Both the position numbers and the translations under genes were made by a program. The notes under the pieces are model-generated. The model made no database searches. It had not been told where the DNA came from and saw only the letters and a list, made by a program, of their open reading frames with translations. From Pinirhizobacter sp036499745 (lineage in GTDB: Bacteria > Pseudomonadota > Gammaproteobacteria > Xanthomonadales > Rhodanobacteraceae), in NCBI RefSeq assembly GCF_036499745.1, contig NZ_DASYDG010000015.1, positions 62,001-126,000 on the forward strand: a DNA stretch of 64,000 bases, read 5' to 3'. Positions 32,790 through 42,318 of the stretch are shown here, in pieces. Every line of letters starts with the position of its first letter. The first letter of the stretch is position 1.

Positions 32790-33686
32790 CTACAGAGGAG
32801 TAAACAACCTCGCGCCCGTCGTCAACGCGATGCCGGCAAGCTTGTTGGGATTTCGTTGAACCAGGATACGAACGATGCGATCGCCATCGGTCTCGAAAGC
32901 CTGGGCCGATTCCAGCTGATCGTTGATGTAGCGCAGTACGGCAGGCTGTCCGTTGATCGACGCCAGGTCGATGCGCAACCCACTTTTGTAACGCAGGTTC
33001 GAGGCATAGAAGAGCTGGGCGATGCGTTGGCCGCCCAGCATGGGCCTGGGAAAGCTCTGGACCATCCCGCCGCCGTCGCCCAGGAGTTGTGCGTCATCGG
33101 CCAGTATCGACTTCATGATCCGGAAGTCGCCCTTGGCCAGTGCATGCGCGAACTGCTTCACCGTTCGCAGATGTGACTCCCGGGTTACCGCGTAGCGTGG
33201 TTGACCTACTCCTAACTGCGACTTCGCGCGATGGACGATCTGTCGGCAGGAAGCCTCGCTCTTGTCGATGATCTGCGCAATCTCCGGATAGCTGACATCG
33301 AACACTTCGCGAAGCAGGAAAGCGGCGCGGGATTCGGGAGAAAGCTGTTCGAGTAATGACAGAAGGGCCACGGAAACGTCGCTTGAACGCTCCTGGACCT
33401 GCTCAGGCGTAGCCGGACCGTCGGTGAGTACAGGCTCGGGAAGCCAGATGCCGACGTAACTCTCCCGACGCGACTTCAGTGCCCGCAGCCGGTCGATCGC
33501 GGTACGTGTGGTCGCAGCAACAAGCCAGGCTTCGGTGTTGTTGATGGCCGAGTGTTCGGCCCCGTGCCAGCGAAGCCAGACATCCTGCACGACATCCTCG
33601 GCGTCGGCCACGGAGCCGAGCATGTTATAGGCAATTCCCTGCAGACGGGAACGAAGCGTGTGGAAGATGGCGTTAACATCGCTCAC
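32790..33686 (-). CDS. ECF41-type RNA polymerase sigma factor
   Basis: 298 residues. Sigma region 2 (about 5-75) and region 4 (about 105-160) are followed by a SnoaL-like C-terminal domain. The group-defining motifs are present: WLPEP in the linker at 81-85, DGGG at 204-207 in the C-terminal domain, and an NPNKL (usual NPDKL) near 279-283. In ECF41 factors the C-terminal extension itself modulates activity in place of a separate anti-sigma factor. The gene converges with the NmrA/AhpD/cupin genes, and association with such genes is known for ECF41. I did not find its reported TGTCACA/CGTC promoter motif upstream of them. Confidence 0.93.
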   Translation of the reverse strand: MSDVNAIFHTLRSRLQGIAYNMLGSVADAEDVVQDVWLRWHGAEHSAINNTEAWLVAATTRTAIDRLRALKSRRESYVGIWLPEPVLTDGPATPEQVQERSSDVSVALLSLLEQLSPESRAAFLLREVFDVSYPEIAQIIDKSEASCRQIVHRAKSQLGVGQPRYAVTRESHLRTVKQFAHALAKGDFRIMKSILADDAQLLGDGGGMVQSFPRPMLGGQRIAQLFYASNLRYKSGLRIDLASINGQPAVLRYINDQLESAQAFETDGDRIVRILVQRNPNKLAGIALTTGARLFTPL

Positions 33687-33774
33687 AGCAGTTGATGCCA
33701 GGACTGTAGATCTGTGATTCTTCTATATCCAGCTTTCACTTACCACTGTTAACCCGTTGATACAGGCGACGATC

Positions 33775-34665
33775 ATGCTTCCGGCAAGTCGAATCCTCCT
33801 GCAAACGACCATTCCCGCCACCGACGACGATTGGCATATCGGTCGATTTGGCCTTCTGCGCGACTGCCTTGCCGGCCTGCGCGACGATACTGACCAGCCA
33901 CTTTTTGACGTTGTAGCGCGCAATCGTGAGCCGCTGGGCGCACCCGATAGCGTGCTGTCCCGTCTGGATTCATCCACTTTCGACCAGCTCTGGCTGTTCG
34001 CCGTGGATATCGGCAACGGCCTGACAGCCGAAGACTGCGAGGGAATCACACGGTTCCGCCAACGCGGTGGCGGCCTGCTTGTGGCGCGGGACCACATGGA
34101 CCTGGGAAGTTCGGTATGCAATCTCGGCGGCGTGGGCGCGGCGCATTTTTTCCATTCGACCCACCCGGACCCGGACCCGTCCCGGCATCAGGTGGACGAT
34201 ACGATTACCACCGACATTCTCTGGCCCAATTACCACTCCGGGGCCAACGGGGATTTTCAGCGTATCGACATCTGTGAGCCGCTTCATCCGGTACTCACCG
34301 ACCCCGAATCGGCCCACGGAGCGATCGAGTTCTTTCCATCGCATCCACACGAGGGCGCCGTCGGAAAGCCGGCCAATGACGCCACGGCGAGGGTAATCGC
34401 CATGGGACGCAGCACGCTGAGCGGCCGCGACTTCAACCTTGCCGTTGCGTTTGAGCCATCCGATGAAGGCGGCCCGGCCATCGCGCAGTCGACATTCCAT
34501 CACTTCGCCGACTACAACTGGGACCCATCCAGGGGCTCGCCAAGTTTTGTGAGTGAAGCGCCCAGTGATGGCATGGCGCATTCTTCCGAAGCACAGCGCT
34601 CGATCAGGCGTTACGTGCGCAACGTTGCCCTATGGCTTGCCGGATGGCCCGTGCTTACCCCCTGA
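33775..34665 (+). CDS. Uncharacterised protein, possibly glutamine-amidotransferase-like fold
   Basis: 296 residues, cytosolic, no signal peptide. A ThuA-like pattern is suggested by FRQRGGGLLVARDHMDLGSS (about 95-115), followed by His/Asp-rich HSTHPDPDPSRH and a C-terminal HHFADYNWD. ATG 33775 is used; a TTG at 33757 adds six residues. It is divergent from the ECF41 gene by about 90 bp and overlaps the end of the convergent methyltransferase gene by 11 bp. Function not recognised. Confidence 0.7.
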   Translation: MLPASRILLQTTIPATDDDWHIGRFGLLRDCLAGLRDDTDQPLFDVVARNREPLGAPDSVLSRLDSSTFDQLWLFAVDIGNGLTAEDCEGITRFRQRGGGLLVARDHMDLGSSVCNLGGVGAAHFFHSTHPDPDPSRHQVDDTITTDILWPNYHSGANGDFQRIDICEPLHPVLTDPESAHGAIEFFPSHPHEGAVGKPANDATARVIAMGRSTLSGRDFNLAVAFEPSDEGGPAIAQSTFHHFADYNWDPSRGSPSFVSEAPSDGMAHSSEAQRSIRRYVRNVALWLAGWPVLTP

Positions 34666-35506
34666 CTGTGCCGACAACGAGGGTGAAGCTCTGCAGAAAA
34701 TGAAAATCCTGTCGACGCAGCGCAAATTCCCGGTGACCCGGATCGCATAGACGTTCCAGTTCTTCATAATCATCGCTCGACAGATAGGGCTGCAACCGGG
34801 AGCCCCAGGTGTCGCGGAAAATGGCTTCCACGAGATAGTCTTCATCCTCCGCTCGCAGCGGGGATATCCTTTCGATCATGAAGGTGTGTGCGCGCACGTC
34901 TTGCAGTCCGCCTTTGCGCAGGAGGCCTGCGATGGCGCGGACGGCTGTCAAGTCGCGTTCGTCGAGTTGGTATCGATCACGGTAGTACTGGCGCACCGCT
35001 TCGTTGACCAGGCGCTCGAGCCTTGAATCCCAGGCAAAATACATGTCTGGTAGCAGCGAGCTCTGGCCTAGCGCGATGCGGCCACCCGGGCGAAGCAGTG
35101 CGGCCAGGGCATCGATACCCGCCGATGGCGAGCGCAGATGATTGATGACGTTGACCGACCAGCCCAGGTCGAAGCTTGCAAGGGCTAGTGGCGCCTCCAG
35201 GAGGTTCGCCTGGAGTACCTGCACGGAATCTTCTGGAGCGATGGCGCGGGCCGCCCTGACGTGGGATGCCGCCAGGTCCATCCCGATCACCATGCCCCCG
35301 GGCGCCGCCTCGGCGGCCAACCATCCCAATGCTTCACCGGTGCCGCAGCCAGCATCCAGGACCCGCATTCCCGGCTTCAAAGCAAGGCTCGCCATGGCCT
35401 GGCGAAGCTCCGGTGCAGCGAAGGCATTGAAGAGCTTAAGCTTCCTGCTGTAATCGCGTGTCGTGGTATCGCCAAGTAACCCCGAAGGTGTGGTGGAACT
35501 GGTCAT
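34655..35506 (-). CDS. Class I SAM-dependent methyltransferase
   Basis: 283 residues with SAM motif I VLDAGCGTG at about 49-57, an acidic motif II (GMDLAA) and FDLGWSVNVINHL as post-motif strand. UbiE/Methyltransf_25-like. The C-terminal third (RLCDPGHREFALRRQDFHFLQSF) is typical of small-molecule methyltransferases, but the substrate cannot be deduced. Monocistronic, convergent with the preceding gene. Confidence 0.9.
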   Translation of the reverse strand: MTSSTTPSGLLGDTTTRDYSRKLKLFNAFAAPELRQAMASLALKPGMRVLDAGCGTGEALGWLAAEAAPGGMVIGMDLAASHVRAARAIAPEDSVQVLQANLLEAPLALASFDLGWSVNVINHLRSPSAGIDALAALLRPGGRIALGQSSLLPDMYFAWDSRLERLVNEAVRQYYRDRYQLDERDLTAVRAIAGLLRKGGLQDVRAHTFMIERISPLRAEDEDYLVEAIFRDTWGSRLQPYLSSDDYEELERLCDPGHREFALRRQDFHFLQSFTLVVGTVRG

Positions 35507-35631
35507 GGGCCACTTTCGAACTGGATACGGTTGCCATGGAGCTTAGCGGAGCAGCGCGGACCATGGCGACAAGCTCATTGCGGCGGTCATTTTCGATGCC
35601 GCCATAATCGTCGACACGGGGTCACATGCCC

Positions 35632-36507
35632 CTAACCATGGTTCTGTCCGATGTCTTCCAGTTCGGCCAGAACATCATCCGCAAGTACCAGCTCGGCCGC
35701 CGCCAGGTTTTCCTTCAGGTGCCCGGGTGACGATGTGCCGGGAATCAGAAGCATATTCGGTGCACGGGCGAGCAGCCATGCAAGGGCAACCTGCATCGAA
35801 GTCGCGCCGAGCTTTTGCGCAACGGCGGACAAGGTCCCGGACTGCAGCGGTGTAAAACCGCCGAGCGGGAAGAAGGGAACATAGGCAATGCCCTTCTGGC
35901 CGAGTTCATCGATGAGCGCATCATCATGGCGATGCACAAGGTTGTAGTGGTTCTGCACGCAGACCACATTGGCGATGCGCTGTGCCTGTACCACCTGCCC
36001 GGAGGTCGCGTTGCTCAGGCCAAGGTGCCGTATCAGCCCTTGCCGCTGCAGTTCTGCCAGCGCCGTGAACTGCGGCTCGATCGATCCCTCGCTGGGCTGA
36101 TGCACATCCCCCATGATGCGCAGATTCACCACGTCCAGCACATCCAGGCCAAGGTTGCGCAGGTTGTCATACACCGCGCGCGTCAACTCGGCGGGGCTCT
36201 GTGCCGGGTTCCATGAGCCATCGGTGCCGCGCATTGCGCCAACCTTGGTCACGATCACCAGGTCCTGCGCATAGGGATGCAAAGCTTCGCGGATCAGCTG
36301 ATTGGTGATGTGGGGACCGTAGAAGTCGCTGGTATCGATGTGATCCACACCCGAGGCCACCGCTTCGCGAAGCACCGCCAAAGCAGTGTCTCGGTCTTTC
36401 GGTGGCCCGAATACCCCGGGGCCCGCCAGTTGCATGGCGCCATAGCCCAATCGGGTCACCGTGTGATCACCCAGCGAGAAAGCCCCTGATTTCTTGAGGT
36501 TGGTCAT
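35632..36507 (-). CDS. Aldo/keto reductase family oxidoreductase
   Basis: 291-residue (beta/alpha)8 NADPH-dependent reductase. The catalytic tetrad is seen as Asp in HIDTSDFYG, Tyr in the same motif, Lys in VTKVG and His further along. The C-terminal cofactor segment LLIPGTSSPGHLKENLAA is typical. It is divergent from a LysR gene across 111 bp with overlapping promoters, so it is the probable target. Substrate unknown. Confidence 0.93.
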   Translation of the reverse strand: MTNLKKSGAFSLGDHTVTRLGYGAMQLAGPGVFGPPKDRDTALAVLREAVASGVDHIDTSDFYGPHITNQLIREALHPYAQDLVIVTKVGAMRGTDGSWNPAQSPAELTRAVYDNLRNLGLDVLDVVNLRIMGDVHQPSEGSIEPQFTALAELQRQGLIRHLGLSNATSGQVVQAQRIANVVCVQNHYNLVHRHDDALIDELGQKGIAYVPFFPLGGFTPLQSGTLSAVAQKLGATSMQVALAWLLARAPNMLLIPGTSSPGHLKENLAAAELVLADDVLAELEDIGQNHG

Positions 36508-36550
36508 ACGGTCTCCAGCAAAACGGCGATCAGAATGTCGTCAGGGCTGG

Positions 36551-36580
36551 ACTATAGGCACTTCCCGACTACACGATAAT
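36551..36580. promoter_or_regulatory. Divergent promoters between aldo/keto reductase and lysR
   Basis: On the minus strand TATAGT (36551-36556) with TTATCG 17 bases upstream (36574-36579) forms a plausible promoter for the reductase. On the plus strand GATAAT (36575-36580) overlaps that -35 and could serve the LysR gene. Overlapping divergent promoters are normal for LysR-target pairs. No symmetrical operator is obvious. Confidence 0.4.
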
Positions 36581-36618
36581 CCCGTTGAATCGGCACAGGT
36601 TGTGCGGAGGGCCGAACA

Positions 36619-37515
36619 ATGACGACAGAATTCCAGGACCTCTTTGCCTTTCTTGCGGTGGTCCAGGCGGGAGGTTTCCGCGAAGGTGCCCGAGCCAGCG
36701 GCGCATCCGCCTCGAGCCTGAGTGAGGCTGTGCGGCGCCTGGAAACGCGTCTTGGCGTCCGGCTGCTCAACCGGACCACCCGCAGCGTCGTGCCCACGGA
36801 GGCGGGCGCCCGCCTGGCCGAAAGGCTCGTGCCGGCGCTCGGTGAAGTAGAAGCTGCGCTGGACGTCGTCAACAGTTTCCGCGACCGGCCGACGGGAACG
36901 CTCCGACTGAACGTGCCTGCCACCGTCGCCCGCCTGGTTCTTCCTTCGATCGTCACGCCATTCCTCAAGGCCTACCCCGAGATCAGGCTGGAGGTGATCG
37001 TAGAGGACAGCTTCGTCGACATGCTCGCGGCGGGTTGCGATGCCGGTATCCGCTACGACGAACGTCTTGAGCAGGACATGATCGCGGTGCCCATCGGCCC
37101 GCGTTTCCAGCGCTTCGTGACCGCCGCATCACCGGGCTATCTCCATGAAAGGGGCCGACCAGGACACCCGCGTGACCTGCTTGGCCATGCCTGCCTGCGC
37201 GGGCAGTTTGCCAGCGGAGCCATGCCTGCCTGGGAGTTTGAGCGCGATGGCGAAGTTGTGCGCGTTGACCCCACCGGCCCATTGATTGTTCGCCTGGGCG
37301 CTGCGGTAGATCTGGCCGTTGCAGCGGCCGTCAGTGGCCTGGGTGTGATCCACTTGTTCGAGGAATGGTTGCGCCCGCATCTGGACAGCGGCGCTCTCGA
37401 GCCTGTGCTGGAGCCATGGTGGCAGACGTTTACCGGCCCCTTTCTCTACTACCCGGGACGCCGCCATCTGCCTGCTCCGCTGCGGGCATTCGTCGATTTC
37501 GTCAGAGCGCGGTAG
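36619..37515 (+). CDS. LysR family transcriptional regulator
   Basis: 298 residues. Helix-turn-helix at about 8-65 (GGFREGARASGASASSLSEAVRRLE) and substrate-binding domain at about 90-295, of the AaeR/DmlR-like subgroup (RTTRSVVPTEAG, then WEFERDG near 215). Divergent from the aldo/keto reductase gene and likely its regulator. Effector unknown. Confidence 0.93.
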   Translation: MTTEFQDLFAFLAVVQAGGFREGARASGASASSLSEAVRRLETRLGVRLLNRTTRSVVPTEAGARLAERLVPALGEVEAALDVVNSFRDRPTGTLRLNVPATVARLVLPSIVTPFLKAYPEIRLEVIVEDSFVDMLAAGCDAGIRYDERLEQDMIAVPIGPRFQRFVTAASPGYLHERGRPGHPRDLLGHACLRGQFASGAMPAWEFERDGEVVRVDPTGPLIVRLGAAVDLAVAAAVSGLGVIHLFEEWLRPHLDSGALEPVLEPWWQTFTGPFLYYPGRRHLPAPLRAFVDFVRAR

Positions 37516-37543
37516 TCGCCACTGATCCCGCAGTAACTCAACG

Positions 37544-38788
37544 TCACACCGCCAGAAGTGCACACACCGAGAACAACAGCGCCGGCACCATTACCACCAC
37601 ACCCACTTTCAGGAATGCCCAGAAGCCCACGTCCGCCCCTTCACGGCGGATGGCGTTGAGCCAGAGGATCGTGGCAAGCGAACCGGTGATGGATAAATTC
37701 GGGCCAAGGTCCACGCCCACCAGCGTCGCATTCACCACGTGTTGCGATACCTGCGCCTTGGCCAGGGTGGCGCTGGCCACCAGGCCTACCGGCAGGTTGT
37801 TGGCAAGGTTGCTTGCCAGCGCTGTCGCACCGGCAGCGAGCCATGCTGCAGCATCATCACCGTGGCCGGCAACCTGTCCGATGCCATGCGCCAGCGCATC
37901 GATCACGCCGGTGCGCACCAGCGTTTCCACCAGCACGAACAAACCCGCCACCAAGGGCAGGATGCTCCATGACATCTGGCTCATCATGGCGGCGGGGCTC
38001 TCGCGTTTGCGCAGGCAAACCATCGAAGCCACCAGTACGCCCATCGCCGCCGTGGGCAATCCCAACGTCCCGTCACAGGCGGACACCGCCATCAGCACGA
38101 TGGCGGTAACGACCGTGCCGGCCAGGGCGAGACGGCCATTGCTCGACAACCGGGGAACGTCCACCCTCGCCTGGCAAACACCCGCAAGCTTCGAGCGTTG
38201 CGTGGCGTAAAGGCACGCGAAGGTCACCACGATCGACACCGCCGAGGCCACGCCGAAGCTTTTCAGCCACGTCCCCAGCGGCGGCACGTGACTGCCATAG
38301 AGCACGATGTTGGCGGGGTTGGAAATCGGCAGGACAAAGCTGGCGGCATTGGCGATGAAAGCGCAGACGAACAGAAGCGGTAGTGGCTCGGCGCGTGCGC
38401 GGCGCGCCACGGCAAACACCGCTGGTGTGAGCACCACCGCGGTGGCGTCGTTGGACAGGAAGGTGGTCGTCACCACGCCTGCCAGGTACACCAGGACGAA
38501 TAATCGCCGGGGCGACCCTCGCGCATGATTCACCGCGAATGCCGCGATCCAGTCGAACAAGCCTTCGCGCCGGCCCACTTCGGACAGCAGCATCATGCCG
38601 GTCAGGAAAAGATAGACGTCCATGCCCTTCATCACCGCCGCGCCACCTGCGGCAAGCGGGATCAGGCCGAAGATAAGCACCAGCACGGCGCCGCCCACCG
38701 CCCATACGGCCTCGGGCCATTTGAACGGACGGATGATCACCCCGGCCGTGGCCAGGGCCACGATGGTCCACGCCGCCAGCGAAGACAT
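37544..38788 (-). CDS. ArsB/NhaD-type membrane transporter
   Basis: 414 residues, about 11 transmembrane helices, ion transporter superfamily (arsenite/antiporter). Family motifs are seen in TTTFLSNDATAVVLTPAVFA (about 108-127), NAASFVLPISNPANIVLYG (about 147-165) and near-repeat NLANNLPVGL in the second half, with the opposed NDA and NNLP elements. Arsenical pump membrane protein is the usual annotation; there is no arsR, arsC or arsA next to it, so arsenite as substrate is not supported by context. It ends 28 bp from the convergent LysR stop and shares the strand with pip. Confidence 0.88.
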   Translation of the reverse strand: MSSLAAWTIVALATAGVIIRPFKWPEAVWAVGGAVLVLIFGLIPLAAGGAAVMKGMDVYLFLTGMMLLSEVGRREGLFDWIAAFAVNHARGSPRRLFVLVYLAGVVTTTFLSNDATAVVLTPAVFAVARRARAEPLPLLFVCAFIANAASFVLPISNPANIVLYGSHVPPLGTWLKSFGVASAVSIVVTFACLYATQRSKLAGVCQARVDVPRLSSNGRLALAGTVVTAIVLMAVSACDGTLGLPTAAMGVLVASMVCLRKRESPAAMMSQMSWSILPLVAGLFVLVETLVRTGVIDALAHGIGQVAGHGDDAAAWLAAGATALASNLANNLPVGLVASATLAKAQVSQHVVNATLVGVDLGPNLSITGSLATILWLNAIRREGADVGFWAFLKVGVVVMVPALLFSVCALLAV

Positions 38789-38793
38789 CTTCT

Positions 38794-39753
38794 CTAGGCC
38801 AGGCGTCCGGCCAGCGCGTCAGTAGCTTCTACCAGCGCATCGACGATGGCCGGATCCGCCGCGCTATGCCCCGCCAACACCACGCGCAGTATCGCTTCAG
38901 GCCACGCCTGGGCCAGGTCGTAGGCGCTCTTCATCGGGCAGATGATGTCGTAGCGGCCATGCACGATGGTGGCCGGGATATCGCGGATGCGATCGATGTC
39001 ACGCAGCAGCTGGTTGGGTTCAAGGAATACCTGATGCCGGAAGTAGTGGGCCTCGGCGCGGGCGACACTCAGGGACAACAGCGGTTCCTCGAAATGGCCA
39101 GCTTCCGCCGGGTCGTGCACGAGCGTGGTGCTGCCGCCTTCCCAGTAGCCCCAGGCCTTTGCCGCTGCCAGGCGCACGCCTTCGTCATCACTGTCCAGGC
39201 GTCGCCAGTAGGCATCGACCATGTTGCCGCGCTCGGCTTCGGGGATATGCGCCAGGTACGTTTCCCAGCGCTCGGGGAAAATCCACGCCGCGCCGCCGTC
39301 GAGCTCGTTGAACCAGCGCAATTCGCCAGGACGACCAAGGAAAATGCCCCTCAGAACCAGCCCGAGCACGCGGTCGGGATGGGCCTGCGCATAGGCCAAT
39401 GACAGCGTCGAACCCCACGAGCCGCCGAATACCGCCCAGCGGGAAATCGCCAGGTGCTCGCGGATAACCTCCATGTCGGCTACCAGGTGGCCGGTGGTGT
39501 TGTCGTGCATCTCCGCATGCGGCGTGGACTTCCCTGCCCCGCGCTGGTCGAACAACACGATGCGGTAGCGCGCAGGGTCGAAGAAGCGCCGGTGGTACGC
39601 CGACACGCCGGCCCCCGGGCCACCGTGCACGAACAATACCGGCAAGCCCTCGGGGTTGCCGCATTCCTCGACATGCAGTTCGTGGATGTCTCCAACGGGT
39701 AGCCTGAACGTCCGGTACGGCTGAATTTCTGGATACAGTTCGCGCACGATCAT
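38794..39753 (-). CDS. pip: Prolyl aminopeptidase
   Basis: 319-residue S33 family enzyme that removes N-terminal proline from peptides. The oxyanion motif HGGPG is at 43-47, the nucleophile elbow GGSWGS at 110-115 with Ser112, the catalytic Asp in HGRYDIICP near 272, and His in LAGHSA near 296. N-terminal LYPEIQPY and DQRGAGKSTPHAE are diagnostic. Length matches the family. Transcribed just upstream of the ArsB-like transporter gene (5-bp gap), possibly one unit. Confidence 0.96.
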   Translation of the reverse strand: MIVRELYPEIQPYRTFRLPVGDIHELHVEECGNPEGLPVLFVHGGPGAGVSAYHRRFFDPARYRIVLFDQRGAGKSTPHAEMHDNTTGHLVADMEVIREHLAISRWAVFGGSWGSTLSLAYAQAHPDRVLGLVLRGIFLGRPGELRWFNELDGGAAWIFPERWETYLAHIPEAERGNMVDAYWRRLDSDDEGVRLAAAKAWGYWEGGSTTLVHDPAEAGHFEEPLLSLSVARAEAHYFRHQVFLEPNQLLRDIDRIRDIPATIVHGRYDIICPMKSAYDLAQAWPEAILRVVLAGHSAADPAIVDALVEATDALAGRLA

Positions 39754-39808
39754 CCTACCTGTGGGATGACGCGAGCATAGCGACGCCTTGCATCGGCGGG
39801 AAGGGCGC

Positions 39809-41854
39809 TTATGCCGGGCAGCTTATTCCCGGTTCGGGCGCTGGCTCAGGGATGGCAAGGAATACCGTGCTCCACAGCTGGGCAGCATTGGACTCATCCG
39901 CGTCAGCGCCGCTGGCGCCGAAGGCAGCAACCTGGTACTTGCCCTGCGCATGGCGCCAGGACCACAGTTCGGAGCTTTGCACGCTCGCCGTAGCGTCGAT
40001 GGCCTTCCACAGGCACGTTTGCGCCGCACGTAAATGGTTGCGTGCGGCGGCGGGAATATCCTTGCGCTCAAGCTGGCGCGCCAGGCCTGCCGCCGTGAGC
40101 GCCTGCTGCCACGACCAGATCACCGTGCCGTGGTAGGCACCCGGGCCGAACCGCGACTGCACGTTGCCTGCGGCGAAGGCAGGGTTCGCCACCAGCATGC
40201 CCACCGGCGTCATCAGGCCGGCGGGGAAAGGCCGGTTGATCACGGCCGCCATGGTGTCGAGCTGATCGCCCGATGGTTTGCCGAATAAAAGAGCAAAGCC
40301 GTCATCGCTGTTCTGCACGGCAATCGGATGGCCCTGCGCATCCAGCGACAAGGCATGGAAGGTGACGCCCTTCGCATCCACCGCGGCCAGAGCCGCCCTC
40401 GCCGGCACGCCTGCCTTATCGGCATAGATCTGGATGGCCTTCCTGGCCGCATCGGCGTCGATATGAGTGATGAACAACGGTGCGGCGTCCTTCTGCCAGA
40501 CCGCGGCCATGGACGCCAGGCTCGCCAGCACGGCCTTGTCTTCCGGCTTGGCATAGGGAGCAAGCAGACCGCTTCGATACAACTCGCTGGCTGAAGCCAG
40601 GGCCTCAGGCACCAGGATCGCATTCACGTCGTAGGGATAGCGCCCGCCACCCAATCCATCGTTACTGTCACGCCATTCGCCCACGGGTACGCCCGGCTTC
40701 AGGCTCACCAGGTTCGCTTTCGTCGGCGACGTTGCAAAAGCCCTGGCCTGCGTGGCAATGAAGCGGATGTTGCGCATCATCGCGTCACCCAACCGCTCAC
40801 CGCCCACGGTGCCAGCGAGGAACGCCTTAGAGCGCGCGCGGCCGCGCGGGTCGTCCAGCAACCACGCGCGCGCTACCGGCACGAACAGGTAATCGCTGTC
40901 GATCATCTTGTAGTCGTATACGGGTGCGGCGGACGTCGTATCGCCCTGCCTGCGATGGTCGATGATGGCGAATTCGCCGATGTCTTCCTCGTGCGCCACC
41001 TCGCCCTGCGGCGACAGCCGCTCAAGTACCGAGCGCAGGCCTGTTTCCACCGCAGCGGGCTGCAGCGCAGGCATCAGCAGCCGCACCGACATTAACGTGT
41101 CGCGGCCGAAGTAGGTGTCGAAGCGCCAGGAACCAGCGAGGTACTTTTCCTTGTAGCTGAGGTACTCAAGCGCGGCGCGCGCGCCCGCATCAGGCAGCGC
41201 ACGATCGTTAAGCAGCGCGTTGCCGGACACGGGCGTCAATGGCGTCTCGCCGGTCAGGGCCGTGAATGCCAATGTGACCATGCCATCGGCACCAGCGACA
41301 AAGGAGCCTTCACGAAGCGAGCCATGCACGACCTTCACCACGAGGGAATAACCCGGTGCGCCGTCCAGCCGATCACGCGACCAGGTGATGGAATCGCGCT
41401 GCACGATGGGCTTGGCCACCACCTCGGCCGGTTGCGTCCCCAGGCCCTGGTAATCACGCAGCACGCGCACGCTCGAAAGCACAGCCTGTTTCGGCACCAG
41501 CTGATCGGCATGGATGCTTGCCTGGAAGCTGACACCGTGCAGTGGGCGTCCCTTTGCGTCGTTCACCGTGACCGGCGTGGCGGGAGCGGACATGGACCAT
41601 TCCGCCGGCTTGCCCAGCGGGCTGAACCACAATCCCACGCCGCTGTTCCCGGCCGGGAAGGCCACGATCAACCGCGGGTCGTTTCCGTTGCGCAGCACGA
41701 TATGCGCGGCGACATCGCCCTCGCGGACGAAGCTGTTGAGGTTCAGGCCCTCGACCCGGGCAAAGCCGCTGTCGGTAGCGGCCAGTGACGATCCGGCCGC
41801 CATGGCCAGCGCCAGCGCCGCCACCCACGTCCTTACATTGCGAGCGCTCGCCAT
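39809..41854 (-). CDS. Secreted six-hairpin glycoside hydrolase-like protein
   Basis: 681 residues with a Sec signal peptide (about 1-25, SSLAA-T). An N-terminal beta domain precedes a helical barrel region that starts at SWRFDTYFGRDTLMSVRLLMP (about 240-260), the FGRDT element seen in GH15/GH63-like and debranching-type enzymes. Later DSNDGLGGGRYPYDVNAILVPEAL and GPGAYHGTVIWSWQQAL match barrel motifs. I cannot give the GH family or substrate. It is divergent from the TonB-dependent receptor gene, suggesting shared glycan use. Confidence 0.75.
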   Translation of the reverse strand: MASARNVRTWVAALALAMAAGSSLAATDSGFARVEGLNLNSFVREGDVAAHIVLRNGNDPRLIVAFPAGNSGVGLWFSPLGKPAEWSMSAPATPVTVNDAKGRPLHGVSFQASIHADQLVPKQAVLSSVRVLRDYQGLGTQPAEVVAKPIVQRDSITWSRDRLDGAPGYSLVVKVVHGSLREGSFVAGADGMVTLAFTALTGETPLTPVSGNALLNDRALPDAGARAALEYLSYKEKYLAGSWRFDTYFGRDTLMSVRLLMPALQPAAVETGLRSVLERLSPQGEVAHEEDIGEFAIIDHRRQGDTTSAAPVYDYKMIDSDYLFVPVARAWLLDDPRGRARSKAFLAGTVGGERLGDAMMRNIRFIATQARAFATSPTKANLVSLKPGVPVGEWRDSNDGLGGGRYPYDVNAILVPEALASASELYRSGLLAPYAKPEDKAVLASLASMAAVWQKDAAPLFITHIDADAARKAIQIYADKAGVPARAALAAVDAKGVTFHALSLDAQGHPIAVQNSDDGFALLFGKPSGDQLDTMAAVINRPFPAGLMTPVGMLVANPAFAAGNVQSRFGPGAYHGTVIWSWQQALTAAGLARQLERKDIPAAARNHLRAAQTCLWKAIDATASVQSSELWSWRHAQGKYQVAAFGASGADADESNAAQLWSTVFLAIPEPAPEPGISCPA

Positions 41855-42318
41855 TTCTCACTGCCCGTCGCTTCAAAGAGGCCGCTAGTCAAGCACAAGT
41901 GGGCGGGAAAGGGCCAACGGACAAGCCTGGCCGTCAACGGCGTGAAGCATGCCGCGGGCACTATCGGCCTCAAATGTGTTGAATCTTGGAATTGTAGGGA
42001 AGCACAAATTGCCACGGAAAGCCGCCCCAAGCCGCTCCCCGCCCCGATTTCTTCCGCGGTCACGGGTTGGCTAGCCTGCCGCCGTGACAAACCCATGACG
42101 AAAATCAAAATATTCCAGTGGACGTGACGCCCCATATTTGCAAATATCCTCAAAACGCCACACAAGGGAGTGCGGCGTACGCGGCGGACCAAGGTGCCGT
42201 CCAAGGGGAGAAGCATTGGCGACCACATCACCTGATCGTCGATTCCACGCCCCGGACCTGTTCCCGCGCCCCTGACCCACCAGCTCGCCCCCGATAACCT
42301 TCCCCTGGAAAACCGCCC
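41855..42318. promoter_or_regulatory. 464-bp divergent region with ATATTTGCAAATAT palindrome
   Basis: The gap between the glycosidase and the TonB receptor genes contains a perfect 14-bp palindrome at 42134-42147 in a locally AT-rich patch, a plausible LacI/GntR-like or Fur-unlike operator. A second AT-rich patch is near 41970-42010. No gene with a ribosome site was found; short frames here look random. Confidence 0.45.

Noticed and set aside
37544..38788. Arsenic-resistance operon
   Set aside because: The transporter is ArsB/NhaD-like, but no arsC, arsA, arsH or metal-type ArsR gene lies near it. The ArsR gene at 45436 lacks a metal-binding Cys motif and belongs with the SRPBCC gene.
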